DNA from: CAWJAP01 sp963834365
GTDB taxonomy: Bacteria > Acidobacteriota > Vicinamibacteria > Vicinamibacterales > Vicinamibacteraceae
DNA length: 64,000 nt
Reading direction: 5' to 3'
Assembly (NCBI GenBank): GCA_963834365.1
Contig: CAWIBS010000022.1
Span: 62,001-126,000, forward strand
Shown: positions 29,175-37,630 of the stretch, piece after piece
Layout of the letters: each line of letters opens with the position of its first letter
How positions within the stretch are numbered: position 1 is the stretch's first letter
The notes under the pieces: generated by a model
The model's input: only the letters and a program-made list of their open reading frames with translations
Databases searched by the model: none
Told to the model about the DNA's origin: nothing
Translations under genes and position numbers: made by a program

Positions 29175-30227
29175 ATGCACCGCCCCCCTCTGCGAATCGT
29201 CGGGAGTTCAGCCGGCTCCAGCTACGCCTCCGGGCGGCCATCGTCGATGGCCTCGACGCAGCCGCGCGGCGGCTCGCCAACAGGGGGCCAGGTGGCGCGG
29301 CCGTCGCCAGTCCTCGAACTGGGAGCCTCGAGCCAACAGCCGCCTGCCGGGCAACGGTCCAGCCAGACGGGACCGCTGAACGGCCGATCAGCGCCTGGTC
29401 CTGTGCACCCGGATGACTCCGGCAATACACGGATCGCGCCGAGTCAGGACAGTGCGTCCGGCCGTCACGGCGAGGAGGCATTGCCTGCGGATCGACTGAC
29501 CACGCCGGCCTCGGCTGCGGATGCGGCGGCGGGACCCGAGACACCGGGAGTGGTGCCACTGCCGCCACCGGGCGGGCCACTCGAGCTGCAGTCCACGCTC
29601 GAACTGCTCGACCGCGCCAAGGGCGGCGATGAACTGGCTCGGGACGTGGTCTTCCGCCGCTGTGTCAGGGGCCTCAAGCGATTTGCTGCCGGACGGCTGC
29701 CGGTGCGGTGCCGCGGCATGAACGACACCGAGGATCTCGTCCAGGACACGGTGGCCAGTGCCTTGCGCCGCCTCGATCGCTTCGAGATCCGTCACGAGGG
29801 TGCGCTCCTCGCCTATCTGCGGCAGGCCGTGCTCAACCGCATCATCGACGAGGTGCGGAAGAAGAATCGCCGGCCGCTGGCAGTGACGCTGCCGGAGGAT
29901 TACGTCGATGGCGGCACCTCGCCGCTCGAGCGCGTGATCGGCCTGCAGAACGTCGAGCGGTACGAGGCCGCGCTGCGGCAACTGCGCCCGCGCGATCGCG
30001 AGGCGATCGTGATGCGTCTCGAGCAGCAGATCGGCTACGACCTCATGGCGAAGCATCTCGGGATGCCGAGCCCGAATGCCGCGCGAGTGGCCGTGAAGCG
30101 CGCGCTGTTCCGCCTCGCCCAGAAGATGGCGGAGCACTCCTCGTCCGTCGGCCCGAAGCGGGGCGGCGCGGAGGACGCCCCGGACCAGGATGCGACGCAC
30201 GACGACAGCACCGAGGCAACGTCCTGA
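29175..30227 (+). CDS. ECF-like RNA polymerase sigma factor with disordered N-terminal extension
   Basis: Sigma-70 family factor. Region 2 is visible in RFAAGRLPVRCRGMNDTEDLVQDTVASALRRLDRFE and LLAYLRQAVLNRIIDEVRKKNRR; region 4 in LRPRDREAIVMRLEQQIGYDLMAKHLGMPSPNAARVAVKRALFRLAQKM. It is followed 310 bases later by a Ser/Thr kinase, a pairing common in Acidobacteria, so it may be regulated by that kinase. Upstream of region 2 lies a long Ser/Pro/Gly-rich tail of low complexity. The open frame begins at 29046; I place the start at ATG 29175 (MHRPPLRIVG) with little confidence, and MASTQPRGG at 29247 is another option. The C-terminal tail is acidic. Confidence 0.7.
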   Translation: MHRPPLRIVGSSAGSSYASGRPSSMASTQPRGGSPTGGQVARPSPVLELGASSQQPPAGQRSSQTGPLNGRSAPGPVHPDDSGNTRIAPSQDSASGRHGEEALPADRLTTPASAADAAAGPETPGVVPLPPPGGPLELQSTLELLDRAKGGDELARDVVFRRCVRGLKRFAAGRLPVRCRGMNDTEDLVQDTVASALRRLDRFEIRHEGALLAYLRQAVLNRIIDEVRKKNRRPLAVTLPEDYVDGGTSPLERVIGLQNVERYEAALRQLRPRDREAIVMRLEQQIGYDLMAKHLGMPSPNAARVAVKRALFRLAQKMAEHSSSVGPKRGGAEDAPDQDATHDDSTEATS

Positions 30228-30438
30228 GACGGGATACCGCCTCGCGCCGGGGCCAGGATGGTGTGTCGCTTCCCCAGGATGCTCCGGCGCGTCGTGCGCC
30301 CGACGACCACCGCTTCGTGTGACCGTGCACGCAGCCCGCCGTCCATGACACAAGCCGTGTACGGTTGGCGGATTCACGAACGTTGTGGTCATAGAACGCC
30401 CGCAGTCGCTTTTTACCGCAGTGCTCAGTCGTGTTGAC

Positions 30439-30489
30439 GTAGTGTCCGGCTTCAGCCGGACCTGTGGGCCGCCTGAAGGCGGCCACTAC
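30439..30489. repeat. Two-hairpin element with GTAGTG/CACTAC outer arms
   Basis: GTAGTG, then a TCCGGCTTCAGCCGGA hairpin, a short linker, a GCCGCCTGAAGGCGGC hairpin, then CACTAC. The outer arms are complementary, so the whole can form a three-way structure. A close relative lies at 36107-36158. Confidence 0.85.
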
Positions 30490-30537
30490 GACTGTCCACC
30501 CGAGTGAGCTCCGGGTTTCCAGAGGCCGGAGTCCGCC

Positions 30538-33130
30538 ATGCAGCAGCCTGAGCGCGATGCGCTCAGCCAGATCGTCGATTCCGTCGCCGACGGAGCCGGT
30601 TCCCTCGACTGGGACGCCCTCGAGAGCGAGCTGGCCAACGATCACGATTGCGTGCTCATTCGTCAGTTGCGCATTCTGGCGCGCATCTCCGATGTCCACC
30701 GCTCGGCTGGAGAAGCCGCGTCGGAGACGGTTGCGGCCAAGGTCATCGGACGGATCGAGCCGATTCCGACCATCCCGCTTTCGCAACCGGCCCGTCGTGC
30801 GGATTCCGGCCCTGGTGCGGATTCCGGCATAGCCCCGTCGGGTCAGACGCCGGAGCAGTGGGGCAGCCTGCAGCTCGTGGAGAAGGTTGGCGAGGGCACC
30901 TTCGGCGAGGTGTATCGGGCGTTCGACTCGCAGCTGCACCGCGAGGTCGCGCTCAAGCTGCTCAAGCCCGAGAAGTCGCCGGGCCGGCTGGCCCAGCGCA
31001 TCCTGCGCGAGGGCCGCATCCTCGCCCGCGTCCACCATCCAAACGTCGTCGTGGTGCATGGGGCCGAATCGCGCGACGGACGTGTCGGCCTGTGGATGGA
31101 GTACATCCGAGGCGCGACCCTCGACAAGCTGGTGCGCAAGCAGGGCGCGTTCAGCGCCCGGGAAGCCGCGCTCATCGGCCAGGATTCTGTGTCGCGCGAT
31201 GGCGGCCGTGCATGGCGCCGGCCTCGTGCACCGTGACATCAAGGCGCAGAACGTGATGCGCGAGGAAGGCGGCCGCGTCGTCCTCATGGACTTCGGTGCC
31301 GGCCGCTCGCGCGACGAGGCTCCGGCGGGCGGCAGCCGTCTGACGGGCACGCCGCTGTACCTGGCGCCGGAAGTCCTGAACGGCGGCGACGCGTCGATCC
31401 GAAGCGACATCTACAGCCTCGGCGTCTTGTTGTATTACCTGGTGACCGGCGACTATCCAGTCAGGGCCGCCAGCCTCGAACAGCTCAAGGCCGCCCATCG
31501 CGACGGCAGCCGCGTGCGGTTGCTCGATGCGCGATCCGATTTGCCCGCCGGGTTCATCGAGACGGTCGAGCGAGCCATCGAGCCCGACCCGCAGCGGCGG
31601 TTCGAGTCGGTCGGCGAGCTGCAATCGTGGCTGCGCGAAGCGTCGGGAGACCTGGCCACCCGCCCGTCCGGCGCCGCCGCGAGCGCCCGATTGTGGGCAC
31701 GGGTCTGGAGCCGGCGTTCACCCGTGGGTCTGCTGGCCGGTTTGGCGGCTCTCTGCGTCCTCGCGGTCTCGGTGGTCCTGCTCGTGCGCGCCATGCCGGC
31801 CCAGCTTCCGACGATTGCCGTGCTGCCGCTGCGGCACTCCGCCGACGTGCCGGCGTACGTCGCTGACGACCTGCGGCGGCGCGTGGTCGAGATTCTCGGT
31901 GCGAGCAAGGTCGTCAAGGTCGTGTCCGTCGATTCACGGCCGGCGTTCACCGCCGGACTGGCCGCCGCGTCAGGGCGGCCCTGGAGCGTGCAGCAGGTAC
32001 TGGACGGCGAAATCACACCGGGTCCGCTGGGGTTCAAGACGCTGGTGCGGTTGCGACCGACGCCGAGCGCCGATGCGACCTGGCAGCACAGCATCGAAGG
32101 TTCGGCGGGGGAGCTGCCGCTTCGCATCGCGACCACCGTGATTGCCGCCATCCGGCCCGACGGGCCGGCCGTGCCACGCGCCCGATCGCCGAACGATTCG
32201 GCCGCCGATTTCGACGCGCGCGGGCGGTTCGCCATCGACCACGGCTCCGATCGCGCCGCCAACGCCATCGCGATGTTCAAGAAGGCGATCGAGGCCGATC
32301 CCGGCTACGCGCGCGCGTATGCGGGCCTGTCGAAAGCCCACATGATGCGCGGCTGTCGCGACGGCGGCGGCGACGCCAAGGCCGCCGCGCAGCTCGCCGT
32401 CGCGCTGGATGCCACGTCCGCGGAAGCCCAGACGACGCTCGCCGACGTGCTCTTCGCCTGCGAGTGGAACTGGGGGGCCGCGGAGGCGACGTACCGGACG
32501 GCGCTGGCGCTCAATCCGAGCGACGAATACACACGGATCCGCTACGCGATGTTTCTCGCCAGCGGCGGCTCGCCCCGCGAGGGGCTGCAGTTGATGCTCC
32601 GCGGGCGCGACGCCGACGCCATGTCCGCCATCGCGGCGGCTGCCACCGCGCATCTGTTGTATTGCTCACGGCGCTTCGACGACGCGCAGCGCGAGATCGT
32701 GCGCGCCATCGAGCTGGACGACCGCCACGCGACCGCTTACCTGGTGTACGGCCGCATCCTGAGCGCGCGCGGGAGATTCGTCGAGGCCTCGCGGGTGTTC
32801 GCCCAGGCGACCGCGCTCGACCCGGTCGTGCTCAAGGAGTACTTCCGCGCCGAGATTGCGGCAGCGGACGCCGGCGCGCGCAGGGTCGAAGAGGCGCGCG
32901 GGTTCGTGCAGGCGGTGGAGCGCGATTGCGGCACGATGCCGGCGGAGATGGTCGCGTTCGTCTACGCGCGGCTCGGCGCCACCGACGATGCCTTGCGATG
33001 GCTCGAGCTGGCGGTGGACGAGCGGTCCGAGCGCGTGTTGTGGCTCCGCGTCGATCCCCGGGCCGATCCGCTCCGGGCGGATCCGCGCTTCGCGGCATTG
33101 CTCACCCGCTTGCCCGGCCCGCCGAACTGA
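30538..33130 (+). CDS. Ser/Thr protein kinase with membrane span and TPR-rich C-terminus, frameshifted
   Basis: About 863 residues after removing one extra T near 31187 (IGQD | LCRAMAAVHG). N-terminal domain (about 1-60, GSLDWDALESELANDHD and IRQLRILARISDVHRS) is a paralogue of that in the 13042 kinase. Kinase motifs: GEGTFGEVYRAF, EVALKLL, HRDIKAQNVM, DFGAG, GTPLYLAPE. A single span follows (LLAGLAALCVLAVSVVLLV), then LPTIAVLPLRHSADVPAYVADDLRRR, which resembles the TolB-like/adenylate-cyclase-associated domain, then tetratricopeptide repeats (YARAYAGLSKAHM, ATAYLVYGRILSARGRFVEA). GGAG precedes ATG 30538. It lies downstream of the sigma factor and may control it. Confidence 0.87.
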
Positions 33131-33146
33131 TGTATTAACCCCACTA

Positions 33147-33255
33147 TTCACTTGTGTTGGTGATGTGGCGCAGGCCTTCAGGCCTGCCCCGGGCCCGCGT
33201 TGGCCGGGCTGAAGCCCGGCGCCACCTTGGCGGGCCCGTAGTCAACACAAGTGAA
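33147..33255. repeat. Miniature element: double hairpin within 13-bp perfect terminal inverted repeats
   Basis: Terminal arms TTCACTTGTGTTG (33147-33159) and CAACACAAGTGAA (33243-33255) are perfectly complementary. Inside lies GTGGCGC, a GCAGGCCTTCAGGCCTGC hairpin, a GCCGGGCTGAAGCCCGGC hairpin and GCGCCAC (33219-33225). The inner part recurs at 62348-62404, there preceded by TTGTGTTGAC. Confidence 0.88.
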
Positions 33256-33318
33256 CTCTGGGTTTAGGGTGCCGTTTCCGCGATCCTGTTTCGTCTCGTC
33301 CACTCACGGAGCACACAC

Positions 33319-33558
33319 ATGGCTGAACCGAAGCGCAAGCGGTCGCGCAAGAAGGCGGTGAAGGCGCCGGCCGCCTCGGCCAGGAAACTCTCCGGGCTGC
33401 TGCCCCGCATCGAGAAACCGAAAGAGATCCTGATCCACAAGGACGACGTGGTGTACAGCGTGACCGACGTGGTGTTCTGTTCGAAGTGCCCGCCTGGCTT
33501 CAGTGAAGGAACTCTCGCCGTCTTCGGCACCTTCAAGACACTCAACAAGAAGGGGTGA
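33319..33558 (+). CDS. Small Lys/Arg-rich peptide with CxxC, possible RiPP-type precursor or partner of the SagB-like enzyme
   Basis: 79 residues. Residues 1-15 are strongly basic (MAEPKRKRSRKKAVK); the middle is EKPKEILIHKDDVVYSVTDVV; the end holds Cys54 and Cys57 in FCSKCPPGFSEGTLAVFG and finishes TLNKKG. ATG 33319 has GGAG seven bases upstream, so the gene is probably real despite its size. Its TGA overlaps the next ATG (TGATG), coupling it to the SagB-type oxidoreductase. A basic leader followed by a Cys/Ser/Thr-containing tail next to a tailoring enzyme would fit a peptide substrate, but a zinc-ribbon-like accessory protein is equally possible. I know no family. Confidence 0.6.
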   Translation: MAEPKRKRSRKKAVKAPAASARKLSGLLPRIEKPKEILIHKDDVVYSVTDVVFCSKCPPGFSEGTLAVFGTFKTLNKKG

Positions 33559-34652
33559 TGGTCTATCGGCGCGCCAGCGATCTCGTCTGCTACTGGCGCG
33601 ACGGCCACCTCCTCCTGCACAACTTCCGAACCGGGACCATCCTGGGCGGGACGCCGGGCGCGATCGACATTCTCGGGTTCTTCGACGACTGGCGTTCGCT
33701 CAGGGAGTTCGCGTCGGCGCGGCCGGACGTCGCCCGCGCGCGCACCGCCCGGTCGCTCGAGGCCCTGGCTTCCAGCGGACTCCTCGAGGTGCGCCGCCGC
33801 CGTCCGGCCCGGCCGCTGGCGCCGTCCGGATGGGCCCCGTGGAATCCCGCGGCCGGGTTCTTTCATTTCTCGACCAAGGATGCCTTCGGCCCGCTGGACG
33901 ATGCCGGGGTGGCCACTGCCGACAATTGGGACCGGCTGGCCGGGTCGAAGCGGCCCGCCCTGTTCAAGGTCGTGGCCGGGCAGCGGACCAGCCTTCCCGC
34001 TCCGGCGGCACAGGGTCACCTCCCGCGCGTGCTGGAAGCGCGCCGGACCTGGCGGCGGTTCGGTGCCTCACCGCTGTCGCTGGCTCACTTGAGCACGCTG
34101 CTGTACTGGACCTGGGGTGTGCAGCACGCGGCGCGCAACGCCCAGGGCTATCGGTTCGCGCTGCGGACCTCTCCCTCGGGCGGTGCCCTGCAACCCATCG
34201 AGGCTTATGTCGTTGCGCTCAACGTCGAGGGATTGCCGGCCGGTGCGTATCACTATCACCCGCTCGATCACTCGCTGGTCCGCGTCCGGTCGCGGGTGTC
34301 GCGAGCACAGGTCCGGCGGTATCTGGCCGGCCAGTCCTGGTTCCTGCGGACCGCGGCGATCGTCTTCATGTCCGGCATGTTCGCGCGCACGCAGTGGAAG
34401 TACTCCACGCCGCGGGCTTACCGGACCGTGCTCACCGAGGCGGGACATTTCTGCCAGACCTTCTGTCTCGTGGCGACCTGGCTCGGGCTGGCCCCCTTCT
34501 GCACGCAGGCCCTGGCTGACACCTTGATCGAACGGGACCTCGGCATCGATGGCGTCGAAGAATCAATCCTCTATGCGGCGGGCGTCGGCACGCGACCTCC
34601 GTCATTCGACCCGCGACAGCCTCTCGACGCGGGTCACCCGGACGCGCCCTGA
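33558..34652 (+). CDS. SagB/ThcOx-type nitroreductase-fold dehydrogenase with RRE-like N-terminus
   Basis: 364 residues. The first 80 residues (CYWRDGHLLLHNFRTGTI, then DWRSLREFA and LEALASSGLLEVRRR) look like a PqqD-like winged-helix peptide-recognition element. The C-terminal domain has SagB-family marks: ARRTWRRFG for FMN binding, TSPSGGALQPIEAYVV, GLPAGAYHYHPLDHSLV, TEAGHFCQTFCLVATWLGLAPFC and LGIDGVEESILYAAGVG. Family members oxidise azolines to azoles in ribosomal peptides, but no YcaO cyclodehydratase is seen here, so another oxidation is possible. ATG 33558 overlaps the upstream peptide's stop. Confidence 0.8.
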   Translation: MVYRRASDLVCYWRDGHLLLHNFRTGTILGGTPGAIDILGFFDDWRSLREFASARPDVARARTARSLEALASSGLLEVRRRRPARPLAPSGWAPWNPAAGFFHFSTKDAFGPLDDAGVATADNWDRLAGSKRPALFKVVAGQRTSLPAPAAQGHLPRVLEARRTWRRFGASPLSLAHLSTLLYWTWGVQHAARNAQGYRFALRTSPSGGALQPIEAYVVALNVEGLPAGAYHYHPLDHSLVRVRSRVSRAQVRRYLAGQSWFLRTAAIVFMSGMFARTQWKYSTPRAYRTVLTEAGHFCQTFCLVATWLGLAPFCTQALADTLIERDLGIDGVEESILYAAGVGTRPPSFDPRQPLDAGHPDAP

Positions 34653-36078
34653 CGTCGCTCGCGGCCTGCTGCCTCGGCCGGGATCGGCCCTCGCGCGCAT
34701 CCGTCAGCACCTCGAGTCGGCGGGACGCCTCGCCCGGGTTCGCGCGCTGCTGGTCGTCGCCAACCCGCTCGGCAACGCGGTGGGTGACACCGTGATGTCC
34801 GCTGATCACGTGGACTATCTCCGACAGTTCGGTGAGACGGTGGACGTGACCGTCTGGACCGGCACTCCTGCACTGTGGCGGTTCCTGCGGCCCGAGGTCA
34901 CGACCGCGGCCGCGGTCTCGCCAGAGGACCTGAGCCACGCCTTCGACGTCGCCGTGTTCGAGACGCCGCGGCCTGCGACCGCCCTGGCCGATCTCGTCGC
35001 GAAGAGCGGCGGGGTGGTGGTGCATTTCTGGCCCAGTCGCCGGGACGCGACGGTGAGACTTGGCGGTGCGGCGACCATGTCGATCCCGCTGGCGCCGCCG
35101 ACGAACATGCCGATGCGGGTCCGCGAGGTCTATCGCGCGCTGGGCTGCCGGACGCCGGAAGCGCGCCTCGCGGCGCCGGCGCTGCCGACGATCTTCTTCA
35201 ACCCGTATGCGAGCACGTCGGCGAAATCGCTCACACCGGCGTTCGCATCCGCCGTCCTGGCGGCGCTGCAGGAACGGCTGTGCCCGGCGCTTTCCATCGT
35301 GGTCCAGTGCCCTCAGACGTATTCGACATTCGAGGACGCCAGTCACCTGGCGCGCCTCGATGCCGCGATGCGAGGCGCGGAGGGAGCACATGTGTCCGTG
35401 CTCCGGACGCCGGGGCTCGAGGCGTACCTCCGCCAGGTATCCGGTGCGCTCGTGGTCGTCGGGGCGGACACCTCGAGCCAGCATCTCGCGGCCGCGTACG
35501 GACGCGCCTCGATCGCCTTCTACCCCAGTCACGTCGGGCTCGGCTATTACCTGGCCTGGGGACCGACGGCGACCCGCTGTCTGCACTTCGTCGCGCCCGA
35601 GGAACGCGATCGCGCAACCCAGCGGAGGCTCGCGGACATGGCGGGCGATCTGGCGGCTCTTCTCGCGCGCCGCGCTGTTCTGGCGCAGGCCGCCCGCAGC
35701 GGCCTGCGCAGCAGCCCATTTGATCCGCGCGGCAGTGCGGCCGGCGCTGGGCGCGCCGGCCGGCCGCGCGGAGGGCTGGCTGTCCGGGGAGGGGCAGTAG
35801 GCGGGACACAGGCGCGCGACGGCGCCGCGCGCGTCCTGCGTGAAGCCCGCTCGTGCCTGGCCGGAGACGCGAACGCGCTCCGCCGGCTCCGGCGCGCGCT
35901 GGCGACCTGGCGTCAGTCATTTCCGGATTCCTGGCGGGCTCACCTGTTCCAGGAGTTCGACGCCATCGTCCGCGAGCTGCCCTCGCTGCGTCAGCACGGC
36001 GCGCGCGCAGTCCCCGCGCATCTCGAGCGCTTGAACGTGTTCAAAGTCGCGGCACTGCTGCACAGTGCGAGCCGATGA
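34549..36078 (+). CDS. Glycosyltransferase family 9 (heptosyltransferase)-like protein
   Basis: Up to 509 residues. The central part resembles GT9/ADP-heptose transferases: VRALLVVANPLGNAVGDTVMSADHVDYLRQFG for the first Rossmann domain, TIFFNPYASTSAKSLTP for the acceptor/donor loop, and VVVGADTSSQHLAAAYGRASIAFYP for the sugar-nucleotide site. About 110 C-terminal residues, Arg-rich and helical, are extra to the family. The open frame starts inside sagB (ATG 34549 or 34573), an overlap of about 100 bases; the true start may be a later non-ATG codon, so the first 50 residues are doubtful. It is the third gene of the small-peptide/SagB locus and might glycosylate the product. Confidence 0.65.
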   Translation: MASKNQSSMRRASARDLRHSTRDSLSTRVTRTRPDVARGLLPRPGSALARIRQHLESAGRLARVRALLVVANPLGNAVGDTVMSADHVDYLRQFGETVDVTVWTGTPALWRFLRPEVTTAAAVSPEDLSHAFDVAVFETPRPATALADLVAKSGGVVVHFWPSRRDATVRLGGAATMSIPLAPPTNMPMRVREVYRALGCRTPEARLAAPALPTIFFNPYASTSAKSLTPAFASAVLAALQERLCPALSIVVQCPQTYSTFEDASHLARLDAAMRGAEGAHVSVLRTPGLEAYLRQVSGALVVVGADTSSQHLAAAYGRASIAFYPSHVGLGYYLAWGPTATRCLHFVAPEERDRATQRRLADMAGDLAALLARRAVLAQAARSGLRSSPFDPRGSAAGAGRAGRPRGGLAVRGGAVGGTQARDGAARVLREARSCLAGDANALRRLRRALATWRQSFPDSWRAHLFQEFDAIVRELPSLRQHGARAVPAHLERLNVFKVAALLHSASR

Positions 36079-36106
36079 GCGACGAACGGAGTGTCCGCCT
36101 TTTGAC

Positions 36107-36196
36107 GTAGTGTCCGGCTTCAGCCGGACCCAGAGGTCCGCCTAAGGGCGGACACTACAACGGTCAATCCCTGGTCCGGCTGAAGCCGGACACTAC
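36107..36196. repeat. Double-hairpin element plus a third hairpin, after the GT9-like gene
   Basis: GTAGTG at 36107, a TCCGGCTTCAGCCGGA hairpin, a GTCCGCCTAAGGGCGGAC hairpin, CACTAC ending at 36158; then a further GGTCCGGCTGAAGCCGGACC-type hairpin with ACTACGTC at 36173-36196. Same family as 30439-30489 and 26161-26390. It lies between two convergent genes. Confidence 0.85.
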
Positions 36197-36204
36197 GTCA
36201 ACAT

Positions 36205-37094
36205 TTAGAGGAGCGTCGACTCCAGCACGATGTCCGGAACCATCGACTGGTACTCGGCGTAGGTGTGGTGCGCCCGGCTGCGCCACGTGCGGCCTTCTTC
36301 CGCCTCCATGAACGCGCGATACTCCGGAGCTCCGGGGAAGCGGACGTTGTCCGCGACCACCACGCTCCCGGGTCGGAGGAACTGCCCGTCCACCAGTCGC
36401 TGCAGATCGGGAAGGTAGGCGTCCTTGGCGTGGTCGATGAACACGACATCGACGGTGCCGCGCGCCAGGCCGCGGACGTCACGGAGATCGGCGAGCGTCG
36501 CGCCCCCGTCGCCGAGGGATCCGACGACGAACGTGACGCGGTCGGATGCGCCGGCGTGGGCGACGATGCGGCGGGCGATGGCAGCATTCGCCTCGCTGAG
36601 CTCGATCGAGATCAGGCGGCTGCCGGCGGCAGGACCCGTGCGATCCGCAGCGCGCTGTAGCCGACGTACGCGCCCAGCTCGAGCACGACGCGCGGCTGCT
36701 CGCGACGGACGATCGCGTCGAGGATCTCGCCCTTCCGGTCGCCGACATTGATCAGGAATTTGTGGCGGTACGCGTAGGCGTCGATGGCGCGGATGGCAGC
36801 GTCGACATCCCCAGCGGCGGCGTTCGCCAGGACGTATCGCGCTGCGGCTTCCTCACGCCCGTCGCCGACCTGCCAGTCCCGCAGCAGCGTCTTCCGGCCG
36901 AGCAACAGGCGAAGGAAGGACCAGCGCAGGAAGGGAACGGGGCGGCCAAGCCATTCGTGCAACGCGAGCAGCGCCGACCCCATGGTGAGGGTGACCAACA
37001 CCCACCATGTCGGGCCCGACCGCGGCGTCTGAACGAGGAGCCAGATGCCGGCAATGGTCAGACTCCCACACACCAGAAGGAGCGTCGTCATCAT
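36205..37094 (-). CDS. COMT-like class I SAM methyltransferase with N-terminal membrane segments, frameshifted
   Basis: About 295 residues. N-terminal hydrophobic segments (TTLLLVCGSLTIAGIWLLV and WWVLVTLTMGSALLAL) precede a catechol-O-methyltransferase-like domain: RKGEILDAIVRREQPRVVLELGAYVGYSALRIARVL, then in the second frame SRLISIELSEANAAIARRIV, DVVFIDHAKDAYLPDL and PGSVVVADNVRFPGAPEYRAFM. A one-base loss in the CCGCC run near 36620 explains the shift. The fold, DHAKD metal site and N-terminal anchor recall membrane-bound COMT. The ATG overlaps the macrodomain gene's stop (ATGA). The substrate is unknown. Confidence 0.82.
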
Positions 37095-37630
37095 TGACGG
37101 GCCGGCCCTGACTGGCGCGCAAGCGTGTCACGGAACGCGGATTCTGCGCGCGGATCGACGAGTGCGAACACGACGCGCTCGATGCCCGGATGGCGCGCGA
37201 GGGTGTCGATCGTCATGCGGAGCGCGACCACGGCCGCGAGATCCACGGGGTAGCCATAGACGCCGCAGCTGATGGCAGGGAACGCGAGGCTTCGTACGCC
37301 ATGAGCGGCGGCGAGCGCCAGGGCAGTGGCGTGGCACGAGGCGAGCTGCTCGGCCTCACCACGCCCGCCGCCATGCCATATCGGCCCGACAGCGTGGATC
37401 ACGAAGCGGGCGCGCAGACCGTAGCCCTTCGTGATCTTCGCCGAGCCGGTCTCGCAGCCTCCCAGCGTCTTGCACTCGGCCAGCAACTCCGGACCGGCGG
37501 CCCGGTGAATGGCCCCGTCCACGCCGCCGCCACCCAGCAGTGTGCGGTTGGCGGCATTGACGATCCCATCCACGTCCAGCGACGTGATGTCGGCGCGAAG
37601 CACGGTGACGCGCGACAGGGCAGGGACCAA
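37091..37630 (-). CDS. Macrodomain protein (O-acetyl-ADP-ribose deacetylase type)
   Basis: 179 residues, a stand-alone macrodomain of the MacroD/YmdB class that hydrolyses O-acetyl-ADP-ribose or mono-ADP-ribosyl groups. Hallmarks: DGIVNAANRTLLGGGGVDGAIHRAAGPELL, CETGSAKITKGYGL, VIHAVGPIWHGG and AFPAISCGVYGYPVDLAA. The start is the ATG at 37630. It runs into the COMT-like gene by ATGA. The upstream region is filled with ctacc-type words and hairpins rather than a clear promoter. No frameshift. Confidence 0.92.
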   Translation of the reverse strand: MVPALSRVTVLRADITSLDVDGIVNAANRTLLGGGGVDGAIHRAAGPELLAECKTLGGCETGSAKITKGYGLRARFVIHAVGPIWHGGGRGEAEQLASCHATALALAAAHGVRSLAFPAISCGVYGYPVDLAAVVALRMTIDTLARHPGIERVVFALVDPRAESAFRDTLARQSGPARQ

